Assembly (NCBI GenBank): GCA_963920525.1
Contig: OY986436.1
Location: forward strand, 8,824,001-8,888,000
Direction: 5' to 3'
Source of the DNA: Dichetophora obliterata
Taxonomy: Eukaryota > Arthropoda > Insecta > Diptera > Sciomyzidae
DNA: 64,000 nucleotides
Shown here: piece after piece, positions 42,709 through 55,960 of the stretch
Position numbering within the stretch: the first letter of the stretch is position 1
Layout of the letters: every line of letters begins with the position of its first letter
The notes under the pieces: generated by a model
Databases searched by the model: none
Told to the model about the DNA's origin: nothing
What the model saw: only the letters and a program-made list of their open reading frames with translations
Made by a program: the position numbers and the translations under genes

Positions 42709-45700
42709 AAATTGCTGGCCAAAAACCTGTACAATACTAAATAAATGTTAAAATTGACCCAAAAAAATAACAAAAGTTTTTTTGTTTAATTAGTATATAG
42801 CTTTGCGATGATCACCAACAGAAGATCAAATCAATAACAAATAAGCGTTTAAAGGAACTTGAAAATACAAAGCATAACAACGCCGGAAAGTTCGGCACAA
42901 AAAGTACACAATAAGTACGCTAGAACAACGAAAACTATGTTAACAAACGAGATATTATACATAAGTTCATTAAACTGGAAAACATCTCAAAAAAAAAAAA
43001 AAAAAAAAAATAACAACGCAATAACAAAGCAACAACTGTTAAAACTTCAGCACAAAAAATATTCAAAAAATAAAACAAAATTAACGAAAATATTGTTAAC
43101 ATGCAAAGTACATAGATAAGAAAGTTAATATCATTTAAAAAATGCTCTGCAACAAAAAATAAAAAACCAAAATATTTTGCTGTGTGAGCAGGCCCGTAGC
43201 CAGGATTTACACCGGGGGGGGGGGGGTGTTTGATTTAGACACAGTGTCAAAAATTTAAAAAGAAGCTTTATGCTGCCACTATGAACTGTTTGAGCTTTTT
43301 CCATATGATTATGATCATATAATTATACACAGAGCGTTTTTGCAGCTAAGCCTCTCAGCTAAGCTGAAAGCGTTTACTATGAACGCGACCTAATAAGTTT
43401 CACTTAAAAAATACAAAAATACAAATGTACAAAAACAAAAATATGAAAAAATTACATAAAGCAAAAAAAATGATACAAATAGATATTAATTTTATTTCTA
43501 TTTTTGTTTTGTTTTTCGATTTGCTAGATAAAGCTACTTCAAAATTTAAGCAAACCAATATATCATGGAAGTATTTTCTTTCTATTATATATAAAAAATA
43601 TAAAACAAAGCTAATTATTTGTTATGAAATTTTAAATTTTCAGTGACATATACATATGTGACTTTTTTACTTTTCCTTCTTTCACACAAACAATAACAGC
43701 TCAAATATCGCTCCTACAAATACCTCAATACCTACAAATACCTTCTCAAGTATCTTTCTAACAAACTCAAAAACGTTACAATTGATTTTGTTTCATTCTC
43801 AGATTTGTCTCTGTTGTTGCGAGTATAATTTTTGCAGCCTTGATAAGCATTTTTGACTTGATTTGCATTCAGTAGCTATCACCTGCTGCTTCTTTATCAA
43901 AGCAAAGCTCGAACGAAAGAGAGGTGATTGTTTCTATATATGTATGTGAATGTTTGTCTTTGTATAGGGTTGGTTATTTGCTAGCTTGTTTGTTTCGTTG
44001 TTTGGTTGTTTATTAAATCATTTATTTTAGAAACTCAAATGCATGCAAATTAATTCAATGTTGAGCGCAAAGTCGTTGACATAAATCAGATTATATAACG
44101 ACTGACTGTAGAATGAATCTTTATTTGAAGCAGCACACAGTCAATAATGGAGTGCATGTGTTTCTGTGTACACTGTATATATAGCTGATAGTCAAGTGAC
44201 ATACAATGTGTGTCATACTATATTGGCAGAATAAAATGTACGTGAGTGCAAAACTAATTTATTTTGCAAGAGCAATATATATTAAAGCAAATAAATGTGA
44301 AGCAATAATGATGATGAAAATAGAATCAAGGGGGGAGGGGGGTTAAAGTTAGAAAAAGTTGTGAAAGTATAGATAGAGTTTTGCTGAATTAGTAAAAAAG
44401 AAAATTTGAGTGTACTGGAAGAACTTTTTTAGTCCGTATGGAGAAAAAGCAAAAAATACACCATTGCGTATGTGTAACATTTTACTCAAATGCAAAAACT
44501 CTACAAAATGTTTAACAATTTTCCATCACAATTAATGTTGAAGATGTTGTAACTAAACATATAAAGCATCACAGCGAATAACATTGTAAGCGACAATTGA
44601 ATCAAACATGTTTTTTTACTACCACTAAAAATGCTTTGACCTTGATCTGGATATTTTTTTTATAACTATTCAGGAAAATTTCATTACAACTCTTACATCA
44701 ATAAAAAGGAAATTGAAATCAAATTGTTCTAAGTGCGCCATTAAAATTTATTTTTTCAATGCCGAAAAACTAATAATTTTGTTGCTTACAATGTTCTTCG
44801 TGGCGACGCATAGTGATGTAAGCCCATATAGCGAGTGAGCAAAATTAGAATAATGAACCGATTTTGACGAAATTTCATATCTAGGTGAATTATGGTCTCT
44901 TAAACTCAAAAATGAAGTCAGTTTTTTGATTGAACTTCTATTTTAGCTAAAAAAACTGTAAAACTGTCAATTTCAGAATGTATATAGAATATGAAAAGGA
45001 ATATGAATTAAGAACAAAAAAACATTATTTTTAAGCAAATATCAAGATAAATAAATGATTTCAATAAAAAACATGAATCTCAATAATTGAATTTTTCAGT
45101 TAATTATTAAATTTTCATTTAATAAAATGCTTGCATAAAAATGTTCTAAATTTTCACACAGAATGTATTTTTAAATATCATCTAAATGTAAATTTGATTT
45201 ATTTTCTGTTACAATCCTTTTTGATGAAAACAAAGGATCCGAATAAATCGACATATAAAAAATATGATTATTGTTGGCGTGAGTTCTGGAGTCTTAACTT
45301 GTGTGGGACAACCGGACATTACTCCTATTTTCAATATTTGCTTCCAATGCCTCCTCAGACAAATTACCTTGAATAAATAACATTTATATAGCAAAAATAT
45401 TGTTAAATAAAAAAACAGATTGTTTAATAAACTTCCCGTTAACATACAATTGTTAAGAAATTTGTATATATTTTTGAAAAATATTAAACTGTGGTTTCTA
45501 AATTTTGACCACACGGAAATTGAAGTTTTGTTGCGCTCCGTTAGCTAAACTTTCTAAATTTTTAAAAATCCTTATTAAAATTTGTATTTGAACTTGAACT
45601 TTTGTTTCTTTGAACTTAAATTTTTCAATTTAAATTTTATTTCTTTACATTTCGCTTACTTGAAGTTTGCACTTAATTAATTTTTGATTTGCAACTCACT

Positions 45701-46213
45701 TAGCACTCAAATTTGTAAGGTGAATATTCTAATTTTGATACTTTTGATTTTTGCACTTTATTCTTGGTTTAATATATATATTAATTTATTTTACATTTTT
45801 ATTTAAAATTGTATTAATTTAATTAATGATCACAAACAAGTATATTTAATTTCCACCGCATAACTCAATAAACACGTTAAACAAAATTTTGAATTTACAT
45901 TTAACACTATCTTCTCTTATGAATATAATAAGTGTCAAATACTATTCTTATAATTATATTGTATTATTTTGAATTATATTGATACCACTAATGTAAACTT
46001 TTGAAGAATAAGAATAAAGAACAATAAATAAAAAAATAAAAAAAAATTTATGTTAAAGAGTATTACAAATACCTATTGGCTAATCAAAAAATTTAATTAC
46101 ATCACTTCCATGTACTAAAATATTGTGCACACTGGCATATTATACCATTCATAGTGATTCAAACACAAGTTTCTCGTTATTGTAACTAATTCTTCAAATG
46201 CTGTAACATTAAT
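42709..46213. other. AT-rich region without a gene
   Basis: Open frames at 42859-43119, 43425-43646 and 45131-45514 are AT-driven and lack domains. The part from 43650 to 44300 has ordinary fly-intron character. A G-rich tract lies at about 44330-44342. Confidence 0.45.
43189..43397. mobile_element. hAT-type terminus and relative of the 51.3-kb foldback
   Basis: 43189 starts CAGGCCCGTAGCCAGGATTT followed by a run of G, the usual form of a hAT terminus; its partner was not found. From about 43265 to 43397 the sequence matches the right half of the foldback at 51259-51839: CTTTTTCCATATG, TTATACACA, CCTCTCAGCT, then ACTATGAACGCG. Confidence 0.5.
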
Positions 46214-47645
46214 TGGCAGTCCACACGAAAGCAATCTCAGATTGCATTCATTTTTTAAAATCATTGATTGTGATTTAAAATTTCAAGTCCCAATCAATGA
46301 TTTGGAAAAGTGATTGCATTCAATTCTTCAAATCATTGATTGTGATTTAAAATTTCAAGTCCCAATCAATGATTTGAAAAAATGAATGCAATCATTTTTT
46401 CAAATCTTTGGTTGGAAATTATTGACTGCATTCACGATATTGCATTCATTTATTTCAATCATTGAAAACAGTCACTGTAATCTCAATAATATAATATTTT
46501 AAAATATCAGTGTGAAGTAAGTAAGATATTTTTTATTAAACAGTGTGTTTGGATCAATGCTTCAATCCGGCTTCGATTGAATCCTTGGGACAAGATGAGA
46601 AAACACATTTTATAGCGGGGGGTCCATGTTTTTCTGTAACATATCTTATTATCAAAAGTATTGATATCTCTGTTGAACAAGTATTGGAAATTCATAGACT
46701 AATATTATTTGTTTAACAGTTTATCTTTGTTACTTGCAAGCAAAATTAATTTTTTAAGAGCTTTTTAATTGTATTTTGTTATTTATTGTTCGGCTCGCTC
46801 TCGCGCTCTTTCACACGTTTAGCTTACTCTTTTAATATTTCAATTTCTTATACACGGTTACAAATCTTGGAATAAATTTTCGTACAGCTAAAAGTATATT
46901 GCATATTTTTTAACCTTGCGGTTTAAAATTTAAACTTTCACAAATACTAACTCATAACTAAAATTTTTCTGTACTAAAATTTAAACCAAAGAAATATTAC
47001 AAAGCTGAAACTCAATATTGGGCTATTCGGTACATATGCATGGTTATTTCTTTTATTTCGTATAACGCAATAGCCCAGTGGTTAACGTAGTAATAAGCAG
47101 GCAGTGCAATTAAATTGTCGTGTAAAAATGTTGCTCAGAAACATGTTGCGATAATTTCACGCAGCGGAACAGAATACTGCTCTAACGAAAATGTTGTGAA
47201 AATTTCCATGCTTTAAAAATTTGAATTTTGTTACTTCATACAAAATATTTTTTATTAAATAAAAAAAATAAACAAAAAATGATTTATATGAATGAATGCA
47301 TTCATTTTTGATTTAAAATCATTTAATTCCCAATCAATGATTTGAAAAAGTGATTGCATTCTTTTTTTTTTAAATCATTGATTGTGATTTGAAATTTAAA
47401 ATTTCAATCAATGATTTGAAAAAATGATTGCATTCTTTTTTCAAATCATTGATTGGGACTTGAAATTTCAAATCACAATCAATGATTTGAAAACAAGAAT
47501 GCAATTATATTTTCATATCATTGATTGAGATTTTAAATTTTAAATCACAATCAATGATTTAAAAATATGAACGCAATCAATTTTTAAAGTCATTGATTGG
47601 GAATTAAATGATTTTAAATCACAAATTAATGCATTCTTTTACAGC
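46214..47645. repeat. Clustered inverted repeats of an ATCAATGATTTGAAA unit
   Basis: Two clusters (46214-46480 and 47285-47645) consist of units of about 70 bases that pair a CAAATCATTGATTGxGAxTT half with its complement. The two clusters flank about 800 bases of AT-rich DNA without a gene. The layout resembles a foldback element with internally repetitive arms. Confidence 0.7.
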
Positions 47646-48006
47646 TCTGGTTTAGAGCTTCAAATTTTGATTTTTTGTTCTTCATGATGACTCTTCAAAT
47701 TACTTTGACGGCTTTCCCGATCGATGGATAAAGAAATATGTTTCAAAATATTTGAGCACAACAGAAATTTTTCTTGAATTACATGATCGAGATCAGCAAC
47801 CTTATCTTCAAAAGCAACAGAATAATATGGAACTTATTTATCCATAGTAAATTGTTTTTTCTAATCGTTTTTTTAGAAAATTGTATTATGTCCATTTGGT
47901 TTGGAGAGAAATATAAAAAACTTTAATTTTTTTTATCAACTCGTCTTCATCAAGGATTTTATCTTGAAATTCGTTTTTTACACAAACAACAAATCGCGAA
48001 TAACAA
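47646..48006. other. AT-rich spacer, no gene seen
   Basis: No motif recognised on either strand. Confidence 0.45.
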
Positions 48007-48315
48007 CCCTGCAGGACCAAAAGTAACTAGTCCGAAAAGTAAAGTAACTTTAATGTAGTTATTCACGGAGTAACTTTCATTTCGTTGAAAAGTCATCGGA
48101 AAGTAGTGAGTTGAGCTCCCACGAAGCAGAATTTCAGGGTTGTAGTAACGAGCAAACAAAAGTCTCAGCTTTGCATCAATTTGTTTCTCCGTGGCCAGGG
48201 TTGTGATTTGATTTAAAAAAAGACTCAGTTTCGAAAGTTTCAGAAGTTTAGACGTAGACTTCCTTTTTATACAGAATAAACGAAAAAAAATGTTTTTGGA
48301 AATATTTATATAGCG

Positions 48316-48490
48316 CCTATTTCACATTGAAGTGTAATATCTGTTGAACTTACCATCTCCGATTAGGCTCAACTTTTTTAATTGATTGATTTTTATGGTT
48401 ATAAAACCAATTCGTCGCTGCCAAAATAGTGTTTATTATAGGGTTAGTCTTCAAATAAGTTGCTCGCACGCTAAATTCAAGTCCGCAGCC
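48316..48490. repeat. Diverged single arm of the foldback family
   Basis: Shares CTATTTCACATTGA, ACCATCTCCGATTAGGCTCA, GCCAAAATAG and AAGTTGCT blocks, in order, with the left arm at 23539. Confidence 0.55.
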
Positions 48491-48786
48491 ATTTCTCCCC
48501 TATCAAATCAAATTTAATATGCTTAAATATATTAAAGCTTTTGCAGTTAAAAATTTTTGGGATTTTAGGATCAAATGAACAATTGCTTTTTGAAATGTTC
48601 CACATCTTTCAATTTTATAACTAAAAAATTCGACCTGATAGGCGAGAACGGGCTACGAACTTGGATTTAGCACACAAAAATCGAAAGGAAATCCCTATCC
48701 ACTTTCCTAGCTTAAAACTGTGTGTTCTACCTGTGTTTTGAATTAAGTTTTAATATTTAATTTAATTGATTTAAAATCAATAAGTA

Positions 48787-49995
48787 AAGGGTGTTTTTTA
48801 TGGAGTGATACAACTTTGAGTTGGCATCACTGCTTTATTTGACCATTTCTTTGACAGTTCATAGTTGTTTTTTGTTTAATTTGCTTTGACATTTTATTAT
48901 ACATCGACTTACATTTGAGCCACGCGTGCAAATTGTGGAAATTTTTAATCAAAATAATGGTTCTGTTTGTCAAACTCATCGTGCACTTCGTCCGTTTTAT
49001 ACATACATAATCGTCCTTCAGGGCTGCTATTTCAAAAAACAATGGTTTTCGGACCACATTTACTGTTTCTGATAATGTGCATCCCATGAGACGCCAAACA
49101 GTGCGCACAGAAGAATCTGTAGCCGCTGTACAGGAAAGCATTGAAGATGATCCTAATCAATCAATTAAAACCTAAAACCTTTCAAAATTCAACTTGTGCA
49201 GGAATTAAAGCCAAACGACCATCGTATGCGCCGCCAATTCGGCGAATGGACTGAAGCACAAATTGATATTGATTTTGAATTTCCATGGAAAATTTTATTT
49301 TCCGATGAAGCCCATTTTTTGTGGAATGGGTACGTAAATAAACAGAATTGTCGTATTTGAAGTTAGGAAAATCCACAAGCTTTTGTCGAAACACCATTAC
49401 ATCCACAGAAAATTACTGTTTGGTGCGCTTTATGGGCTGGCGGAGTCATTGGCCCATATGTCTTCAAAAACGATGATGGTCAGAATGTTACTGTCAATGG
49501 TGAAAGGTATAGGAACATGATTCGTAGTTTTTTCGTACCTCAATTAACTGATATTAATCTTGCTGATATGTGGTTCCAACAGGACGGAGCCACATGCCAC
49601 ACAGCGGGCGCTACAATTGATTTACTCAAGGAAACTTTTGACGAAAAAATAATTTCACGAAATAGCCCAATTAATTGGCCCCCAAGATCGTTTGATTTAA
49701 CCCCATTGGATTATTTTTTTTTTAAGTTATGTAAAGTCACTTATCTACGTCGATAAAGCACAAACAATTGAACATCTGGAAATCAAGATTCAAAAAGTTA
49801 TCGGCCAGATACGAAAATTGGTGTTCCAGATTGCGCCTTGTACGCGCCAGCCGTGGTAGCTACATGACCAAAATCATATTTAATTATTAATGTCAAAAAA
49901 TTTACTATCCAATAAATTCCGTTTTATTGATAATAAAAATATAATACTATGTTTTATTATGATTTAAACTTATATCACTCTATAAAAACCACCCT
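48787..49995 (+). mobile_element. mariner (DD41D, rosa-like), copy 1
   Basis: Left end AAGGGTGTTTTTTATGGAGT after TA at 48785-48786. The right end, read inward, starts AAGGGTGGTTTTTATAGAGT. About 1.2 kb, as expected for a mariner. The interior matches the second copy at 57234-58540, which is in the opposite orientation. Confidence 0.85.
48917..49760 (+). pseudogene. DD41D mariner transposase, broken
   Basis: In shifting frames the plus strand reads RVQIVEIFNQNNGSV (helix-turn-helix), later GVIGPYVFKNDDGQN-like sequence, and an open stretch from 49517. That stretch contains ADMWFQQDGATCHTAGAT (second catalytic Asp) and RSFDLTPLDYFF (third Asp). Forty-one residues separate those two aspartates, which defines the DD41D group. 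The first catalytic region is in a broken frame, and several stops lie between 49000 and 49480. The third Asp codon is intact here, unlike in the other copy. Confidence 0.85.
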
Positions 49996-50798
49996 TTTTT
50001 CAGATAGCTTACATAGGTTTTTTTGTTAACTCCAACAATCGCGTCATTCACTTTGCTTCTTTGGTCTACGGTTTTGAGCCACTTTAAAAGCAACATTTTT
50101 TGCTTTGCGAGAGTTTCCATAATTATTTTATTTTGTCTTTCTATCTGATTTTAATAAATTTTGAAGAGCTATGTTTTTTCAATGGAATTTAAATTTTTTT
50201 AACACACTTTACTAAATATTTATCAGTTGATAACGTTATCGAAGACTGAAAAACTCATGTTTTAGTATTAAATGTATTAAAATTATTTGTTTTGTGTAAT
50301 AAAAATTTCTAACTGGTTTCATATAGCCAAATAAAAATCAATCAGACTAACCAAATATTTTAATGCTGACTTTGAATTTAGTAGCAACTATTCTCACATT
50401 GTTTTCGTATTTTATTTTTTAAAAAAAGGTCACACTAAATTTTGAGTCGACTTTAAAATATTTTTTGGTATGACTTAATATTTTCTATTTTCTCTTAAAG
50501 CTATTTTAAAAAAAACCATTTGAAATGTAGTCGTTTCACTCGTCACTAGTAAGTAGAATGAAATTAATCAGATATAAATTAATTTTCTATAGACTGATTA
50601 CTAGTTGGTTTCAAAAGGACCATATATAAACTAGTCAATCTGTCATATCGTAGGTAGTGCATACTGGTGATTTTGCGGCCATTTCATAGAGAAATCCACT
50701 AGTTATTTTCGAAGAAAATAGTTGACTATTCAACTACTTGTGGTTTGTTTTGAAAGTAGTTTGTAATCACATTAAAGTTGGCTGAAAGTCCTGCAGGG

Positions 50799-51258
50799 AA
50801 GCAATCAACCAAATCACTATTTTTTAAATGAAAACACATTATTATTTGTTAAATTAAATTTAGTACAAATAAATTAAATTAAAAAGTTTAACTTTTAAAA
50901 TCTGTTTAAAATTGAACGGAGTTAAAAAATAAACACATCAACAACTTCTTCGTCGCTTAAATTAAAATATTTGTTTACATTTATTTAGAAAGGGTATTAA
51001 GCAATGTATATGCTAGGGAATAACGGAGTTTAAAATGTGGATCCTAAAATCTCACGAAAAAATTTGTAGCCGTAAAACTAAAAACTAAAAATGTTCCTCT
51101 ACTACTTTAAAAAAACCCTCGTATTTTGTAACTAAAATCAACAAATTAAAGAAAAACTTCCGGGATTCCGGAATCCTTATATTTGAGTAACCTCGTATAT
51201 GCAAAACAATAATAATAATAATAATGCATCTTGTGAGGATGCACTCTCATACATACAT
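50799..51258. other. AT-rich spacer, no gene seen
   Basis: Contains a short AAT repeat near 51210. Nothing else recognised. Confidence 0.45.
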
Positions 51259-51839
51259 ACTACCCCGTAAGACTAGTTCGTAAGACTAAATATTTTTTAA
51301 TGCAAACACTTTCAACTTTTATTTATATAAAGAAATTAATGTTTATACACAACAAAGTTTTTTGTATTCTTAAAGCTTGAAATGTAATTTCTAAGGCCGC
51401 GTTCATAGTGGAAGCTTTGGCAAAAGCTGATTCATAATGCAGCTTTGTCGCGCTTTTTTGATCATAGTGAATGCTTATTCAACGCTTCACAAAGAAGCTT
51501 CTTGAGCTTATTTATGTTTATAGTGCGAGCTTTTTGCTTGTTTTGCTTATTTTGCTGAAAAGCATTTAAAAAGTAGCTTTATATTTGGATTGGATTTGGA
51601 TATAGCTTGCACTATAAACACTGTGGTTTTTCCATATGTTTATACACAAAGCTTTTCTCAACAAAACCTCTCAGCTCTGCAAAAAACTATGAACGTGGCC
51701 TTAGAAATGAAATTTCAAGCTTTGAGAATACAGCAAACTTTTATGTATCAAAAACATTGATTTTTTAATATAAATAAGAGTTTAAGGTGTTTATATTAAA
51801 AAATATTCAAGCGTACGAATTGAGTGTTGTTGGGGTAGT
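51259..51839. mobile_element. Foldback-like element with ACTACCCC ends
   Basis: The arms run from 51259 to about 51425 and from about 51680 to 51839. Matching blocks read inward from each end are ACTACCCC, AATATTTTTTAAT, a TTATTTATAT block, GTATTCTxAAAGCTTGAAAT, TTTCTAAGGCC and GTTCATAGT. The GGCC..GTTCATAGT core resembles Harbinger-like ends and recurs in part at 43397. Centre of about 250 bases, no gene. Confidence 0.7.
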
Positions 51840-53859
51840 ACATATGTGTTATTATTTGTCAATTAATAAGTGCAGGTGTTAGAAGAAATCGCAAGTTAAG
51901 CTTTTTTAAAATCGAAATTAAACTAATTTTGGGGGAAAAAAAGTGGAAAAGTTATTTATTAACTCTCAAAATATAAGGTTCAAGTATGTGTTTAAAAGAA
52001 AGACCCAAGATATGTTTTCCCAAAAATGAATTTTTTTCCATCAAACTTTGTTATTTTTTGTGTTTTTCAATTAAAAAAAGTAGGTCAGTGTAAGCTTTTT
52101 AAAAATTTATTAACTAACATTTTAAAATAAATTTTATTTTATTTATACCACTATTAAAGTTCTTGCAAATATTTTTTATTTGAATCAAATAGTGTAATAA
52201 ATGTATTTTTGGGAATTTTTCTTGCAGAAAAACTACAACTGCTTTCTTTATACCGGTAATTTTTTGCTTAAAAAGGTCAACTTTCCAAAGCTTCTACTAG
52301 ATCAGAAAGAAGTAAATTAAAAAATTTTGTAACAGTTTTCTTAGTAGATGCATTACCTTTCCAAAAATACCAAACACTTGGATATTTGCGACATCAACTT
52401 TTCAGACTTTTGCTTATTAGGCGCATCACTGTGCGACGCTTCATATTTGTAATCGAAGAATATCTTCAAATATTTGTATTTGCTACATACGATTAGCATC
52501 TGCTAATCAGCTTACAAACAGTATGCATTTCAGCAACATAATTATTTAAATGCGTAGCTGATATGGTTTTATTTCTGCGGCTAACATAACAAGATTGTTT
52601 GCTTCAATACGCTGCAGGCTTAAGTGCTCAAAATTGTTGTTAAAAATCACAGTTCACTTAAAAACATAAATCGTTTTTAACAAAAAAAAAAACTTATGTT
52701 GAATAAAAACCCGCTTGAAAATGTAAGCTTAAAAACAGTTCAGGCACACAACCCATAACCTCCGATGAAATAATGCAACAGAGAACCAACATTGCAACAA
52801 TATGCAAGAAAACAAGCAGCTTAAAATATCAACAGCAACTGTAAAGCGCTGTTAAAACGGTTGCTGCGGCAAACTGAATTATTGCATTTTAACTTATTTG
52901 CACCTGCATGGAATTTTCTTTATGTGTGTGAGTGTGTGAAAATGTGCTTTTGTTATTGTTGTTGAAACAAGTTGCTGCTTTAAAATTACTACAAGCTCAA
53001 CAGATTTAATTCCGTGTTAAGCAGCCGCTGCTGGCAACGCCACAGTTGCAGGTACACAAGCGTGTTAATAAGAGCTTTTAATTTATTGCGGGTGCTGCCG
53101 GGTAAGCAAAGGTGTGTGTGTATTAATTTTTTTTTTATTTTATGTTTATAGCCTTCTATCCAAATGTGCCTCGTGGCGTATACGTAACATTAATTTAACT
53201 CAAATTATTTCTACTCTCAGGTTTGAATGCTAAAGCACATACAATTATTATTAAAAACCTACAAAAACTTTCCAACAATTCTTAATTTCGACTACTCATA
53301 TAGAAAAAGTGTACAAAAAAGTTCATGTGTGGCCCACACGCACAATAGAAGTGAAACCTTCAGAAAACTGTAGAAATTTATAGTACAACGACCTTTTTTT
53401 CATAAGAATGAGGAAAAATCAACTGTGGGTCGATAAGCAAAACTGTAAATCTGTTTGGTGTTTTTAAATATATCAGCAATTCCATTTTGAACGTACCGTT
53501 CTTACAGAATGACCATCTCAGACTTTGTTGAAATTTTGCAGGGAGCATCGGACGAAAGTATACAAATTAATTAGGAGGAATAAAGTTTGGCGTAATTTTT
53601 GGCGGTGTTGCAGGGTGCACAAAATTTGCGAAAATCGGAAAAAAACGTTAAAACTCGATTTTTACTACAATTCATATCTCACACACTTCTGAGCCGAGTG
53701 TTAAGTTCGAACGAACGTTAGAAAGGAAATTAAAGGGACTTCAATGAAGAATAGTTTTGTGAAATTTTTGGTGTGGCGGCTCCATCCCTTGCGGTATGAG
53801 CAATCCAATCAAAAGACTTAACAAAAAAGTTTGAACTGCATCATTTTTTGTATATATTT
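51840..53859. other. Gene-free AT-rich region
   Basis: No coding domain recognised. 52900-53110 is more balanced, with (TG)n-like and CAGC-rich stretches as in fly non-coding DNA. 53500-53830 looks like an old interspersed repeat with a GACCATCTC motif. Confidence 0.4.
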
Positions 53860-54420
53860 TTTATATTTTTTTTCAAAAAATGTTCAAACTATTGAATTTT
53901 TATAAAAACATGAATCAAAAATTGCTTTTGTGGTGAAAAAAACAAGTAAAAATTGCATTTCTGGTTACCTTTCATATCACATAACACTTATTTAAAATTT
54001 ATTTATTCCCAAATGTTATTTTTGTATTTATTACAAAATAATTTATATGAAAAAAATACCCAAATATCTCTTCCCAATCAAAATTTATAGCAAAAAAAAA
54101 TTATTTTTTCATATAATCCACTATCTTTTTTTATATTAATAAAACTCATTCATTGCTTGCCTGGAAAAATTTATTTTTTCATACCATCGTCTATTTTTTT
54201 TTTTATATATTAATAAAACTAATTTTGTGCTTGCTTGTGTGTTTGTTTGTTTGACCTAAATACTAATCTAACCGCGTAGTCGGATTTCACTCAATCTTAG
54301 TGCACATACTGTGTGTATCAGAGATTAGATATTGGCCTGCTTTGTTTTGACTACGCCTCCTTTTCGCCTTTTCAACTAACGTAAATTTTGTTGTTGAAAT
54401 ATTTACCATCGAAACTATTT
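53860..54420 (-). repeat. Non-autonomous dispersed repeat family, copy 2 (inverted)
   Basis: Reverse complement of blocks found at 26750-27600: the GATTGGGAAGAGATATTTGG block, ATATGAAAGGTAACCAGAAA and the CAAACAAACAAACA terminus. It carries two TTATATTAATAAAACT blocks where copy 1 has one. Confidence 0.6.
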
Positions 54421-55259
54421 CCAAGTCGACACTAGACTATGAATTTGCAAACACAATAAATTTTTCTAACAACACTGCAATCACAACGCTATCGGTCTCA
54501 ACGTGAAAATACGCATGTTGAAAATTTCCGAAAGAGTTAGATTTCATTTCTTATGCAAATTGAATTTAAATCAGTGTAGTGCATTATTCAATAAAAAATT
54601 ATTCAAATAACGAATGGGAGGTAGTATTTATTCTTTTAAATTTTTTAATCGGAACTCAGTATCAAGTATTTTTTATACATTTGTTCAAAATGATTTTGAG
54701 TTTAATTCGGGCTCCAGGTCACTTTTTGAAAAAAACAGACTTGTATTTAGTTTTTAGTCTTGATTTTATTGCGTCCAATATTTCGAACTCCGCCGGAGTT
54801 CATCATAAGGGACAATATTAAACATTAAACATAAAGCTTAAAACTTTACAAATATAATATTGTTTTTTATTCAAAAAGTGATCTTTTGCACGAATTACAC
54901 TCAAAATCATAAATGATGAGGTCGAAGAAAAATACATGTTATTATTTATTAAAAATTCTTAAATAATGAATAAAAAATATTAATTCATCATTTGCAGACA
55001 AAAACTTCTTAAACAAACTTTTTAATAATCAAAATTTATTTGTTATCAATTATTTTTGTAAATAATTTGAAATACTGATTTGAATGTACAATTAGATATT
55101 TGAATTAATTCGTTTTAAAATTTAGCTAGGCTAAACAAACATCGTTTTATTGCTGTTTTTTAAATTTATTAAGAAGAAGTTTCAAATTACATTTTTACTA
55201 CACGGTCACACGTTCACATTTTATGCAACGTAAACCAAGTAAAAGTTTTAATGTGCACT
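54421..55259. other. AT-rich spacer with a small hairpin at 54785-54806
   Basis: On the minus strand ATGATGAACTCCGGCGGAGTTCGAAA-like sequence spans 54785-54810. It has a perfect 6-bp stem (AACTCC/GGAGTT) with a GGC loop, followed by CGAAA. Similar in layout to the motif at 41969. The frame at 54579-54821 has no known domain. Confidence 0.4.
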
Positions 55260-55960
55260 TAGAGCATCTTAATACATAAGAGGCAAGCACAAGCTCCGAG
55301 TCCAATATCTTACAAACTGCTCAGCCTAAAAGTATGCACATTTTAATACATAAAAGGCAAGCATGCTGCTTTGCACACAGTATTTCTGAAATTGTAATTA
55401 TTTTTTGACTGTTTTACAGTAATTTTACAAGACACACCTTTCTCAAAAATGTTCAACCTGAAAATATGCACAGAAAACATATTTCATACTTATAAGTAAC
55501 AATATTGGGTTTCTGCAATAGCACGTTTTTTATTAAACTACCTCTCTTTTTTTATCCTTTTACAAAAAAGTAATGATGAATTTAATGAAATTCTTTTGAA
55601 TAGATTTGAGTCAACTGAACCAAAAAATATAATTATTTCAACCGCAAAACGACACCTGAGTTGCTACGTTTATGAAGGTTGCAAGGCCAGTTTGTAAAGT
55701 TGTGTATGAATATGATTGTGACCAAACTCGACTTTTACACTTGAACTAATTTTTCAATACTGCTTCAATATGTAAAGTGTTATTTAAAGTGGTACATTTG
55801 TATTTTGCAAAAATTAAGTGAATAAAAAATCAAGCTTTTAAAAGAGAACAAATTGCTTTTGGCAAAGGGCTCTAAAAACGAAGTATGCGGAGGACTTGTC
55901 GTAGGACAGGCTTTTATGCTGGTCTTAATATATAAAAGGCCAGCACCAGAGAACTGCTCA
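55260..55960. repeat. Long dispersed repeat, uninterrupted copy
   Basis: Collinear with 57060-57233 plus 58541-58975: AAGTATGCACATTTTAATAC, CACACAGTATTTCT, ACAATATTGGG, CAACCGCAAAACGA, CACTTGAACTAATTTTTCAA and GTAGGACAGGCTTTTAT blocks occur in the same order. A TTAATACATAAAAGGC motif recurs near the edges and, inverted, at about 60310. No coding potential. Confidence 0.8.

Larger units (their letters stand above)
48007..50798. mobile_element. TIR element with CCCTGCAGGAC ends, hosting a mariner
   Basis: The left end is CCCTGCAGGAC at 48007 and the right end is the exact complement ending at 50798. Sparse ACTAGT motifs lie near both ends, as in the 42-kb element. The interior holds a foldback arm relic (48316-48490) and a mariner (48787-49995). 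No own transposase was recognised. The target duplication is not evident. Confidence 0.5.

Noticed and set aside
48827..49141. 104-codon minus-strand frame in the first mariner
   Set aside because: Antisense shadow of the broken transposase on the plus strand.
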